Below are positions 1 through 11,402 of a stretch of DNA of 64,000 nt, piece after piece. Position 1 is the first letter of the stretch. Each line of letters starts with the position of its first letter. The stretch is from Phyto melanocephala (taxonomy: Eukaryota; Arthropoda; Insecta; Diptera; Rhinophoridae): contig OW799237.1 of NCBI GenBank assembly GCA_941918925.1, positions 70,983,626 through 71,047,625 on the forward strand, written 5' to 3'. The notes beneath the pieces are model-generated. The model was not told where the DNA came from. It saw nothing but the letters and a program-made list of their open reading frames with translations, and did not search any database. The translations under genes and the position numbers were made by a program.

Positions 1-253
1 ACCTTTTTTGAGACAGTTCCGAGTGCCTACATATTTTTGTCCTAATTTGGCATCATGCCACTATGGAAAAAAGACTCTTGAGTGGTATTCAAAGAATAAT
101 GTCATTTTTGTACCACGTGAGGCAAATCCATCTAACTGTCCAGAACTTAGGCCTGTGGAAAGGTACTGGGCTCTTGTAAAAAAGGAATTGAAGAACACAT
201 GAAAGGTGTCCCAGAACATTTCCTCCAAAAAGGTAATAGAAGCAACTGTAAAA

Positions 254-1300
254 CAGAGTTGTAAACGAATCATTCACTTTTGAATTAACTCGCGAATCAT
301 TCATGCACTGAATTGGTAAAATTTTGAATTAATTCTTTTCGTCAAAAAACGAATTGAATGAAATTTGAATTAATTCATTTGAATTTATCAAACATGAATT
401 GCAATTCATATTTAATTCAAATGAATTGGTAAAATGAATTGCAATTCATTTCCAATTCATTTGAATTGAATTGACTTTGAATTAATTCAAATGAGTTAGA
501 ATAAATGAATTGCAATTCATTTCCAATTCATTTGAGTTAAAATGAATTAATTCAAAAGAGTTAGAAAATGAATTACAATTCATTTTAATTAATTCAAATA
601 AATTTAGTAACTTTGAATTTCAACATATAATAGCTGTTTTTAGTATTTATACATATTTCAGTCATCAATGACAAACACTTTAGTAATACTTATGTAATAT
701 TTATGTAATATTTATTTTATAAAATTAAATTATATTTTACAAATAAACATTAAATTACGAAAAATTACAATATATGGACAATAAGCATCAACTAATTTTG
801 CTATTATTTTAATTATAAAATAAATGCTAATTAAATTGAATTAGAATGCATCGTTCACTTTCAGCAATAATAATTTTTCAAAATTATCATCTAATAGATT
901 TCCACGTTTAGGCATATTTAGAAAAGATGCGTACGAAAATAATCTTTCAACAGCAGTAACGGCACATAAATAATAAAAACAGCAATTATATGTTGAAATT
1001 CAAAGTTACTAAATTTGTTTGAATTAATTCAAATGAATTGGAAATGAATTGCAATTCATTTTTTCTAACTCATTTGAATTAATTCAAAGTCAATTCAATT
1101 CAAATGAATTGGAAATGAATTGCAATTCATTTTACCAATTCATTTGAATTAAAAATGAATTGTAATTCATGTTTGATAAATTCAAATGAATTGATTCAAA
1201 TTTCATTCAGTTCTTTTTTTTTGGTGAAATGAATTAATTCAAAATGTAGCTAATTCGTATTCAATTGAATTCAAAAATGAATGATTCGTTTACAACTCTG
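254..1300 (-). mobile_element. Foldback hAT element with repeat-filled arms
   Basis: The ends are inverted repeats beginning CAGAGTTGTAAACGAATC, with about 32 of 33 positions matching. The element is bounded by a perfect 8-bp target duplication, CTGTAAAA, at 246-253 and 1301-1308; 8 bp is the hAT hallmark. Both arms (about 254-620 and 990-1300) are arrays of GAATTAATTCAAATGAATT and AATGAATTGCAATTCATT motifs, so the element can fold on itself. The core (about 640-990) holds the C-terminus of a hAT transposase on the minus strand (see 844-982). Length is 1047 bp, so it is an internally deleted, non-autonomous copy. It sits inside the coding sequence of a DD37E transposase remnant. Confidence 0.85.
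844..982 (-). pseudogene. hAT transposase C-terminal dimerisation-domain remnant
   Basis: Read on the minus strand, this stretch encodes a short peptide containing AVTAVERLFSYASFLNMPKR followed by GNLLDDNFEKLLLLKVND and a stop. This matches the conserved end of hAT transposases: the A-x-ER-x-FS-x-A core of the dimerisation region, then the R-x-L-x(5)-E-x-L-L pattern. Nothing upstream in the element encodes the RNase H-like catalytic core, so this is the only coding relic left. It fixes the orientation of the foldback element on the minus strand. Confidence 0.8.
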
Positions 1301-1308
1301 CTGTAAAA

Positions 1309-1935
1309 TCTTTAATGTTCTTCCGAAAAAAGTCGATAATTTTATAAATACGAAATAATAAATTACGATTTCAATGTTAAACGAATTTGTACAATATGCT
1401 AATAAATTTGCGTATTTTAAAGAGTTTCTATATGGCACGATTTGAGTTTAATTTAACTTAATGCAACTACAAATTTTTTTCGATACACTCCTTAGAAATA
1501 AGTGCAGTTCCTTCATACACTAATGTCAAAATCATAAGCGTTTTCATCTAAATTTATTCACTTCATCATCAGTTGCAAAATCACCTTTTTGTCATTTTTT
1601 TTTATAGAACTCGGCCCACGTTGCAGGTTTCAACTTAATACCATGATTTTTGATATTTTTTAAAATTATGAAGAAATAAAAAAAGTCCTAAATTCGATTT
1701 ACAAAAAAAAATAGTGAATTTGTTTTTAATTTTATTCAAAATTTGTGTTATCTTTGTGTTATGGACACAACCTTTACTGTTTATATCCATCTGTTTCGTA
1801 TTTTTCGATTAAGTTATTTTAAGTTCGTTAGGGCTTTAATTGTATAAGGTCTTATTTATAAACGATTTTTATTAAAAGCTTATAAACCGAAATTCGCATA
1901 AAAAAATTATTTTATAAAGCTTATATTGTTTACTA
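1309..1935. other. Transposon tail and intergenic AT-rich DNA
   Basis: The first bases finish the DD37E reading frame. From about 1515 to 1610 the sequence resembles the right end of the MITE at 41945-42351 (shared words around ACTAATGT, AAAATCAT, TTTTCA-CTAAATTTA). No gene is seen. Confidence 0.5.
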
Positions 1936-2220
1936 ACTTGTGCCCCCGACTTCGTCTGCGTAGTTATCGGAATAAAACGTAGACTTAGTATTAACAATAA
2001 AAATAAAAATATTTACAACACAAACAACCCGTTGGATGTGTTATGATGAGTTTGCCACCGACATCGCATTGTTATCGCGATAAAAAGTAGCCTATGTGTT
2101 AATCTAGGTTGTTATCTATCTATGTGCCGAGTTTGATTTAGTTACGTTCAGCCGTTTTTGCGTGATTGATTAACAAACATCCAAACATGCAAACATTCAC
2201 ATTTATTATGTTAGTAGGAT
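1936..2220 (+). mobile_element. RTE-like LINE 3' tail or derived SINE, copy 1
   Basis: The block contains the words typical of insect RTE-type 3' ends: a region around GATAAAAAGTAGCCTATGTG, then TTCAGCCGTTTTTGCGTGAT, then CAAACATCCAAACAT, ending in TTAGTAGGAT at 2220. A second copy with the same order of words is at 47446-47654, and the two align over about 200 bp. There is no coding capacity. It could be a 5'-truncated RTE or a SINE that borrowed an RTE tail; the sequence alone cannot decide. Confidence 0.65.
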
Positions 2221-2313
2221 AAACATATGTATGTACTACATACATATAGATTTCATTCATTATTTTGTAGGGATATGAAAAAATCTTAATAGACCGACAC
2301 AAAAATTGTTTAA

Positions 2314-2473
2314 CTGCCTGTTCAACGATGTCGAAAGAAAACCCAAGCGAAATTTCATTCGTACAAATACGTTGAAAACAAAAACAAATTTTTAGTTTTT
2401 GTTGTTGTTTTCAATATATTTGTACGAATACAAATTTCGCTTGGGTTTTCTTTCGACATCGTTGAACAGGCAG
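2314..2473. repeat. 160-bp near-perfect hairpin (MITE candidate)
   Basis: The two arms (about 2314-2388 and 2397-2473) are reverse complements, starting CTGCCTGTTCAACGATGTCG. The outer 41 bp are identical and there are only a few differences further in. TAA flanks both ends (2311-2313 and 2474-2476), consistent with a 3-bp target duplication of a PIF/Harbinger-type MITE. There is no coding sequence. If transcribed it would give a long stem. No second copy is seen in the window. Confidence 0.75.
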
Positions 2474-2476
2474 TAA

Positions 2477-3164
2477 GTGTTTAGTACGGTTTTGTTTATA
2501 TTGATTGATTCGAAAGGTCAAAGCCAAGGTAAAAACTCAAAGTCTCAGGTTAGTTGTTTGGTGACACTGATATTATTTTGTGGCACGTTAATATGTAACA
2601 ATCTTACAATTGTAATCACTTTGAGATTTAAACACTTAATTGGTGTATTCACACGAAGTCATAAGTGTCGTATTGTCATAATTTCCTTATATTTTTAAAA
2701 TAAAGAAAATATTGTAAAATTGTTAACCCCTTTTTAAAAAAGTAAGTTTTTGGAAAAGTAAGTTTTAATCCCTACACCAGCCGAGTGGAATGCATTTTTG
2801 AAGCCAGCTACGGTTTCATCATCAGCACTCTTTGATAGGAATGTCTTAGTGTTGGATGTAAATATCATCTATTTAACTCACAAGTTTATACGAAAATTGA
2901 TTTTGTAAATTAAACTTTTTTATACAAATTCATATTTTTGCTGCAGTGAGTTAGAACGAAATTTACCAAACTTAAGCTTTTCCCCTTTTTTGTTATTCTT
3001 TTCAATTATCACATTTTTTATTCTTGCTTTAAACCATCAGTCTGATGATAATGAAAGCTTTTTGTTGGTTGTGATACTCACAACATATTTTTCAATCATA
3101 CATGTTTTTTGTTAAGACAGTTATTTAACGGAAAGTTGGTACTGACCGGTTTATATGATCGATA
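2477..3164. other. Intergenic, nothing recognised
   Basis: AT-rich sequence without a coding signal or recognisable repeat. Confidence 0.5.
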
Positions 3165-4683
3165 CACCGCACAGTGGGTTCGATAGTACCCAAAGTGGCG
3201 AATAATTCATAGACGCCGTAGTTTTAAAATATTATATTTTTTATTGATAGGGGATTATAAGCACATAAAAACACAGTATTTTAGAAAAAAAAAGTTTAAA
3301 AAATTTTTTTTTTAACCCGTTAAGCGCATTTTTGTTTTTTTTTTTGAAAAAAGACCTTAGTTCACAATGTTTTATGCTGTAACTTTGGAATAAAATGCGA
3401 TAAATTAATGAGTAAAACTGAAAATTAAACCATACTCAATGTTTTATTAAAAAATTAAAATAATAAATATATTATAGGTAAATTTCAACAAACTCTGTAA
3501 TTTTACATGAAATTTCTTAAAATTTACTTAGCTTATGTTAGAAATTATTTAAAATATGTTAAAATTTACCCAGTTTATAGTAGGAATCTCTACTTGTTCT
3601 ATTAAAGTGCAAATGAAAACCATACTTCTATGTATGTTCACATGCTTGTGCCCAACTTTTTTATGTAGGGTACAATGAACTATAACAATTAAAAGAGATG
3701 GAAGCGTGACACGATATTTTTTTAAATGCAGTGTTCGTGAGTTACATATAATTTTATCAAGAAATTTATTTATAATAACGTAAGTTATTGCCGAATTTGT
3801 GCGTTATCTTATTTTTTAGATTTTTTTCTTTAGAATTTAATATACATATTAGTATTTAAGCTTTAGTTTTGTTCGAACATTAAGTGTTTTCGTGATCATT
3901 TCGAGCTTGTGAGTTAATTTTAAATTTAATAAAAGCACGAACGTATGCAAAAATTAGAATTCGGTGTAAATAAAACAGAAATTATTTTTTGTAAGTGAGC
4001 GTGAGTCAAAATTAACTCACGCAACCATCTCTGATAGAAACCAAACTCATTTATAACAATAACTTTAATACCGAAAATAAAGACAAAAGAGAGTTAAAAA
4101 CAAACAAGTTGATTTGTTGTTTGTTTTTTCAGATTAAGTATTTAGCAACTGGAGTTCTTTCACAAAAATTTTAATAAGTAAAAAACGCGGTGCCTCTGCA
4201 AAAGCTTGGTGTGGAATATATAAGCTAAAATACTATATTAAAATATCATATAATAAAATTTGCTGAATCGCAACAAGAAATTTGTTGAAACTCTCAACTC
4301 AAATATGGAGCACTTTTTAAAAAAATATTAAAAATATTTGCAAAACATTTATCTAAAAAACATTAATGCAATTATGTAGCCAAATATCTGAAGTTGATGG
4401 TTCCATTTTAATAAAATTACTTTTAGAACGCTTAATAAGAATTATCAACACCCAAAATATCTCAATTTTCAGTTTTAGGCACGGCACGAAAAATTTTAAA
4501 AAATTATTTGACTTTGACAGCTCACAGTCGATAGAATAATTTACTCAAAACATAAGTTTTTGGCAAATAGTGATGTAGAATTTAATTACCTTTCACCCAG
4601 TACTTCACACGAATGTGTAGGAAAAAGTTCAGCTTTTGAATTAATCCTCACTTTTGGTACATTTCAACCCTCTGTGCACCGTG
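3165..4683. mobile_element. Degenerate TIR element of about 1.5 kb, family unknown
   Basis: The left end (3165-3209) and the reverse complement of the right end (4637-4683) align over about 45 bp with roughly 80% identity. Both share CACAG, GGGTT, GTACC, AAAGTG and TAATTCA in the same order. The interior has no long open frame and I recognise no transposase. No convincing target-site duplication is visible. The likely reading is an old non-autonomous DNA transposon; the superfamily is not assigned. Confidence 0.5.
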
Positions 4684-5189
4684 CCATGTTAATTTTTATT
4701 TTATTGTTGAACTTATAATGGTTTAGACTTTATTATTTTTATTTTTAAAAATTATTACTACACCAAATAAACTTTAATTTTAATAAGAAAAAATTTTACT
4801 GTTTTAACTAAACTCGGGATTAATGAAAGTGCCACTTACGAAAGTTGAATTTATCGTTACATTTATGCAAAATGAAAAACAAACAAAAATATTACTTAAA
4901 CCTGTAAGCAACAGTTGGGCCAATTTAGGGTTTTATCCTTCACACCTGACATACATACTGTCTTTCATCAAACAGGTCTGATTTTTTGTCGAGTGATATG
5001 TATTATTATATTCTTGTTTGTAACTCAATTTTTAATGTTTGGCACTTGTATCCCTTTGTTTCTAACCAGCAAAAAATAAAATAGTATGATTTATGTACTT
5101 AAATAGATTAAACAAAATGGTTTCATTTTGTATATCTATTTTAGGCCCCATAATGTATATGTTTTCTAAGTCCAGCTTTAATTTTAGAA
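4684..5189. other. Intergenic, nothing recognised
   Basis: AT-rich sequence with no gene or named repeat seen. Confidence 0.5.
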
Positions 5190-5425
5190 CGATCTAGCTA
5201 TGTCCACACAAGGTTTGTTTCGTGTTGAAAATGGGCTAAATCGGTATATAAGGTAATGCAAAAGTAGGCAAAAAAAACATTGTCCTTCCTTTCGCATTGC
5301 CGCAGGGTAATAAAATTTCGTAAGTGTATTCTAGCTATGTCCGTCCGTCTGTTGAAAGCACAATAGAGGTTGGACCGAAAAAGCTAGGGGGCTCAAATTT
5401 TGCCAGAATATTTCTTATACACAAG
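5190..5425 (+). repeat. Helentron-like repeat B, fragment
   Basis: The words CTAGCTATGTCCGTCCGTCT, GTTGAAAGCAC, AAAAGCTAGGGGGCTCAAAT and CAAGGTTTGTTT are the reverse complement of the segment at about 31950-32070 in the long B copy. It abuts the low-complexity part of an A repeat at about 5425. Confidence 0.65.
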
Positions 5426-5730
5426 GTTTCTTTCTTTTTTTTTGTAATTTTTTTTTTATTATTTTTTTTTTATTTTTAATATATTTTTTTTTTTTGTAAT
5501 TTTTTTTTTGGCATGTTTTTTACATGTATGTATATATGGAGTCATCGATTATCACTAGTCGAGTACAGACGTAATTTTCTGACTACGCTTTCATTGGTTT
5601 TTTATTTGTGGGATAACGGTATAAAGTTATTTTGATTTTTTCTTTGACTCTATTTCGTTTGTGGGTTTTTTATTTTGTCGTTGTATTGCAAGCCGGAAAA
5701 AACAGTTATCTATAGTAAATATGAATAAAA

Positions 5731-7101
5731 ATGGCCCCCGGGCCGCCGATAATTTCATCAAATAGGTTTGCCGTTCTAGGTGACTTTTTTGATCAACCTC
5801 AGCTTCCAGCACCCAAGTCTACTACATCATTTAGCGATCCAAAATATCTAACTATATCATCTAAAAACAATGAATTAAGGAAACTTAGTCCTTTTATTAT
5901 TCAACGGGGATTAAATGCAATTTTAACACTAATTGATTCTATTAGTCAACTAAGAGATGGTAATCTTCTGATTTTAGTGCGTAATCAAGTCATTGCTAAC
6001 AAATTTTTAAAATCTAAAACATTATTAAACTTATGTGAAATTAACGTCCAACTTCATGAAAGCTTGAATTATATTAAGGGTGTCGTGTATGCTCCATGCT
6101 TAATAGATGTACCTGAAGATGAAATTGTTAACGAACTTAAATCTCAAGGTGTAGTTTCAGTTTATAAATACACAAATAAGAATGATAATGGTGTTAACCA
6201 ATGTAATGGAAATATGGTTCTCACATTTAACTTATAAAATTTACCAAAAGTTATTAATGTAGCCTGGTATAAGGTCAAGGTCAAAACCTATTTCCCTAAT
6301 CCAATGCGCTGTCGCAACTGCCAAATTTTAGGACATACCAAAAACAAGTGTTCCAACCAGGCGTCTTGTGAAAAATGTAACCTACCACCTCATGACCCAG
6401 ATAAATGCACTCGATTGCAATGTGCCAATTGTCAAGACGAACACGCGTCCTCAGATAGAAACTGCCCCCGTTATATTCAACAAAAGGAAATTATTAAAAT
6501 CAAAACATTGGAGAAATGTTCTTTTGGCGCTGCCAAAAGCAAATATGAAATTAACCTAAAAATTAACGGTCAATCAAATGAACGACAAGCATACTCTGTA
6601 ATTGTAAGGGATCCAAAGAACTTAGACAATGAATCCAACAAGGTACAACAAAAACGAATTGCAACATCGCCAATCAAAACAACTGAAAAATTACCTCGCC
6701 GTAATTCTTATGGCTCATCGTCTAATGCCATGGACCTTAACCCAACAACTTCATTATTAACTACGAAAAAAATTAAAAAAACATCAACAAATATTAAATC
6801 GTTAAAAACTAATCCCATTAAAATATCTTCTCAACCAGAAAAAAATTATGCTGCTACCACGAAATCCTAAAAATCTAACCAAACCAACCTACCATCAACT
6901 CAATCAATGGAACAAATAGCTGATCCTATAAATTAAACAAAGTCAACATTCGAAACTTCTAAAACACACAATTTAAACATTGGAAATGATAGTTTTACTG
7001 ATCTGTCATCTTCCCCACTAGAAAAAATAACTCAAGATCTTATTGACAAACAACAATACTTCATACCATCGTCCGAAAGGATGGATAGCTCTGATGGCTA
7101 A
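5731..7101 (+). pseudogene. LINE ORF1 (gag-like nucleic-acid-binding protein), broken
   Basis: The frame from 5731 to the TAA at 7099-7101 is about 456 codons, close to the size of I-factor ORF1. It encodes an RNA-binding protein that packages the transcript. CCHC-type knuckles are seen at 6304-6480: C-x2-C-x4-H-x4-C in CRNCQILGHTKNKC, followed by CEKCNLPPHDPDKC and CANCQDEHASSDRNC. Three in-frame stops interrupt it, at 6235-6237, 6868-6870 and 6934-6936. The first is also present in the minus-strand copy at 30410-30412; the other two are private to this copy (the other has TTA and CAA). The start at 5731 is chosen because the ATG at 5721 opens a different, short frame. Confidence 0.8.
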
Positions 7102-7116
7102 TTACAGGTACTCAAT

Positions 7117-10100
7117 ATGGCACTGTGCTCTACATCATCTAACCAAAGTAAATTAAATTTTACTTTTCTGTTACGATTTAATATGGCTAATTTTCGCATA
7201 TTACAATGGAACATTAAAGGTTTCATGAACAATATAAATGAATTGCAGCTTTTAATAAAAGAGCACAATCCATCCTTTATATCTATTCAAGAAACACATT
7301 GCCCACATAATGTTAACCCCATTACTCCTAAAGGCTACTCTGCCTACTTTTATAATTCTCCTCTCAATACTACATCTAAACAAGGTGTTGCAATAATGAT
7401 AAAGAATAATATCCCCCATAAAATAATTCAAAATAACTCAACACTGCAGTCGCTGGTTATAGAGATCCAACTTAATATAACATTTTCAATAATTTCAATA
7501 TACATTCCACCAAGTCAACCTTTTTCCAGTCAGGAACTTATACAACTGTTTGACTTCATAACAATTCCAAAACTCGTCATTGGAGATTTTAATGCATGGA
7601 ACGTTGCCTGGGGATCTCAAAACAATAACCACAGAGGTTATACTTTGGAAAGCGCAATCTTATCATCAAATTTATATATTTTAAACGATGGACGACCGAC
7701 TCATTTCTCCACACACGGTTCACTCACTCATATCGATGTCTCCTTATGCTCTCAAACATTGTTACGTTCAACAACATGGAATATACTAGATGAATTGTAT
7801 AACAGTGACCACTTTCCTATAACTATAAAAATTTGTTTAAGGAATAACACAGTCAGAAATAACTATAACCGCAAATTCCTTATGAATTTAGCAGATTGGA
7901 AAATGTACTCTAACAATGTTGTCGATGAATTAAATAAAAGACCCCAATCGATTAACATAAATAAAGGAGCATCATTGATTACAAAGGCTATGAGAACTGC
8001 AGCCAATGTCTCAATACCACAATCGTCTTTAAAAAGTAAAACTAATGTTCCATGGTGGAATAAGGAGCTTTCTTTATTACGTAAAGAAAAAATTGATAGT
8101 TGGAAAATTTTTAAAAAATCACCCACCTCAACAAATCTAATAAAATATAGAAAGAACAACGCGACATTTCGTAAAGAAATGAAGAAGCAAAAATTAAGAA
8201 GCTATAAGAATTTTACCAGCAGTATTAACCGTGATTCGTCAATAGGGGATATTTGGAACAAGATTAATAGACTATCAAACAACAACAGTAATAAACAGAT
8301 AATGGCCATTAAGTCCATCGATGAAGTCATAACTGACCCATATAATATTGCTGAATCCTTCGCTAATGAGTGGTCAAAATACTCAACCGACGAAAATTTC
8401 TCACAACAATACAATAGTTTAAAAAGGAATTCCTTTCTTATTACCGCCAGTGAAATATTAAACTTCAATACGTCTCAGCTGGAAAAGGATATCTCCCTCA
8501 ATGAACTTTCTCATTGTTTAAAAAAGGTAAGAGGATTAACACCAGGCTATGATAGAATATCGTACGAAATGATTAAGCAAATTAACCTAAACTCAAAAAA
8601 AACACTACTTGCACTTTATAATAATATATTGGATAAGAACATAATACCGTTTGAGTGGAAATCAGCAACCATTATCCCCATACCGAAAACAAAAGGCAAC
8701 TTGCTTGACATAAAATCACACCGCCCTATCTCTTTACTTTCCTGTCTAAGCAAAGTACTAGAGAAAATTATTGCTAACCGCCTGTCATGGTTTACCGAAA
8801 AATGTTGCCTAATTGCAAAAAATCAAGTTGCCTTTAAATCTGGTAGAGGATGCTCTGACGCCCTTCTTCATATAGATTTGTTCGTAAAAAAAGCCCTTTC
8901 AGCTCGTAACCACGTCTCTATTCTTTCAATTGATTTCGAGAAAGCATTCGACAGAGTCGGTGCACACGTGATTCTTGACGTTTTAAACAAATGGAAAGTT
9001 GGAAAAAAAATTTTCAATTACGTTAAATCCTACTTATCAAATCGTAGAATTCGTGTAAGGGTTAATGGTACTTACTCTTCAGCATATGAATTACACAATG
9101 GTATTCCGCAAGGCTCGCCTTTGTCGGTAATCCTTTTTTCTATCGCATTTAATGAAATTAGTCAGATAATTAACAAATTTAAGTATATAGATCATAGTAT
9201 TTATGCTGATGACCTTTACATTTTCTGCAAAAAGAACAACAATGCTGAATGCAACACACTCCTACACAACGTACTAGATGAAATTAAAAATTGGTCCACG
9301 GTTTCTGGTGCCAAAATTTCTATCAATAAGTCTAACAAATTTCACATTTGTAGGAAAAGAATTTGTGATGTAAACTCCCATAACTTGCACATCGAGAACA
9401 CTATTGTTAATAATGTGGAACAATTGAAAATTTTGGGTGTTATATTTACAAAGAATTATCTATGGAAAAATCATTACTTATACCTGAAGAAATCGTTAAT
9501 TCCGAGAACAAATATAATTGGTTTTCTGTCAGGAAAAAAAGCTGTATTCATATAAACACCTTAACATACCTTACTAAGACATTAATACTAAATAAAATTG
9601 ACTACGCTCTTTTTATAACTGGAAATACCTCAAAGTCAAATATAAAACTTATAAAAGGCTTATACCACCAGGCAGTTAGATCCAGTATTTATGCTTTTCG
9701 AACCACACCAATAAGAAACCTTTTAGCAAAATCCGGTTTACCGTCATTGGAAGATCGGATTTACGAAGCTAAATTAAAACTTATTCCTAAAATAATATTT
9801 CCTAATAACTCTGTTATTGATGTTGACGTCAAAAATCAATTTACCGCTAAAATGTTCTATCGTATAACATCTGCCATAACTGAATCTGTTCGTCTTGCAA
9901 TTCTTCTAACCCTAAGTATACCTAATAAACCTGCCGATCACCACTATCCTCCTTGGTTTTTTGAAAATGAAATGTGTGACATTTCTATATCTAAATTTAA
10001 TAAACACAACTTTTCCAATGACATCTTTACTCAACTTTACCAGGAAAAGGAAGATATTCTAACTAGAGATGGTTGGAACTTTTTCTTTACTGATGGCTCA

Positions 10101-10881
10101 AAACAGACAACAGGAACTTCATCCTATGCAATTGTTGATAGAAATGGTTTAATCATTTGTTTAAAACTTCTCCCAGAATTCACTTCTATTTTCACAGCTG
10201 AGGCAAATGCTATACTAAAAGCTATTTTAATTGCTGTAAAGAGAAAGCAAAAAACCATCATCTGCACTGATAGTTTATCAGTGTCCAAGGCCATCTGTAA
10301 TTCCCTGTCGCAAAAATGGAATATAGTCAATCACATTCGTGATCTTTTGATTTGTTATCCTGATCAAGTAAGTCTTGTGGATACCTGGACATTCCAATAT
10401 TTTAGGCAACGTTAAAGCGGACGAAGCCGCAAAATTTGCTACTAATGCCCCTATTATACTAGAAGATCAAAACGAAAAGACGGACATCAAATGTTTAATA
10501 AGAAATAATATTTACCAAAGGAAAATATCAGTATGGGCAGGTTATCACCATCCTCATTATAAAGAACTAAATATCAACTGTAGCCACCCGACTTACCCTA
10601 CTAAAATTACTAAACAGCAAATCAAAATTTTTTCACGTTTACGATTAGGACATACATATGCAACACACAATCACCTTATTAATCCGGAATCAACCTCGGT
10701 CTGCCCTAAATGCGGATTAAATATGTCTGTTGAACATGTTCTAGTACTCTGCAGTTATTTTATTGATATTAGAACTTCTATTTTTGGTTTCTCAAACCCG
10801 AGGGAACTTCTAAAAAATCCTACTCACAATAATATTTTAAAAATCTATGATTTTATAAAACGAACTGGATTCATTATTTAA
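7117..10881 (+). pseudogene. LINE ORF2 (endonuclease, reverse transcriptase, RNase H), frameshifted
   Basis: The replication polyprotein of the LINE. Part one (7117-9555) starts with the AP endonuclease: ILQWNIKGF, SIQETHC, GDFNAWN and SDHFPI. The reverse transcriptase follows, with SIDFEKAFDRV, GIPQGSPLS and the catalytic YADDLYIF near 9202. The frame shifts by -1 at an A7 run (9534-9540). Part two continues to about 10370 with the RNase H start FFTDGSKQTTG and CTDSLSVSKAI. A second shift near 10365 is a 2-bp deletion absent from the other copy. Part three (to 10881) has WIPGHSNILGN, ADEAAK and a CPKCG-x-EHVLVLC knuckle. The A7 shift is shared with copy 2. Confidence 0.85.
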
Positions 10882-11066
10882 GTTTTATTTAATTTTGTTT
10901 TTTGGTCAAAAATTTTATTTTTATAGTTAAAGAAAAAAAAATTACATAAATAAGAAACTAGACCTAATATTTATTTTTTATTTTATATTGTTAACTTATA
11001 GCCGATAGCCCTAGCAGCTAGTGCTTCTAATTTGTATTAGATATGTAATTTATTATAGATCTAATA

Positions 11067-11100
<34 letters not shown>

Positions 11101-11124
11101 TGTATATATGTATGTTGTTGTTGT

Positions 11125-11347
11125 TGTTAAACAAAATGTTTTCTAATACTTGTTTTTTAAAATACACTTTGTAAAACTTTGTAAAATAATTTTTTATAAA
11201 TTGATATTTTTTCTTTTCTATCATAAAGAAAAAATATAATTTTTGTCAGTTTAGTTATTTTGTTTCGTTGAAATAAATCTATAAATAATTTTAGTCACAT
11301 CCACTGTTATTATTTAAGAGATATAATTTGCATAAATATATCTAACA
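11125..11347 (+). repeat. Copia 5' LTR
   Basis: 223 bp, TG...CA ends, no difference seen from the 3' LTR. It should hold the promoter of the element. Confidence 0.95.
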
Positions 11348-11360
11348 GGTTATGAGCCTT
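11348..11360 (+). promoter_or_regulatory. Copia primer-binding site
   Basis: GGTTATGAGCC immediately follows the LTR. The position and sequence fit priming by a fragment of initiator methionine tRNA, as known for copia. Confidence 0.7.
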
Positions 11361-11402
11361 TAGTGCGTTTTGTGATTGATAATTAAAAAAACGTAAAACA
11401 AA

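Larger units (their letters stand above)
1..1370 (+). pseudogene. Tc1/mariner DD37E transposase, C-terminal remnant, interrupted by a hAT element
   Basis: The open frame at 8-202 encodes the end of a DDE transposase. It has the block LASCHY, then VPREANPSNCPELRPVERYW. Exactly 37 residues separate the expected second catalytic position from the final Glu of RPVERYW, which places it in the ITm DD37E family. The second catalytic Asp is replaced by Asn (CPNLASCHY), and a TGA at 200-202 breaks the frame, so it is dead. In the same frame the coding sequence runs on as KVIEATVK up to 253 and resumes after the hAT insertion at 1309 as SLMFFRKK. The 5' part lies outside the window. A second copy of the same family is at 23030-24113. 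Confidence 0.8.
5539..11099 (+). mobile_element. I-clade LINE, copy 1 (nearly full length)
   Basis: A non-LTR retrotransposon of about 5.56 kb bounded by an 11-bp target duplication, ATGTATATATG (5528-5538 and 11100-11110). It ends in (TAA)n, as the Drosophila I factor does. It has two reading frames: ORF1 with CCHC knuckles, and ORF2 with an apurinic endonuclease, reverse transcriptase and RNase H; RNase H after RT supports the I clade over Jockey. Both frames carry stops or shifts. A close copy lies on the minus strand at 25581-31109. The insertion is within a Helentron-like A repeat. Confidence 0.9.
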
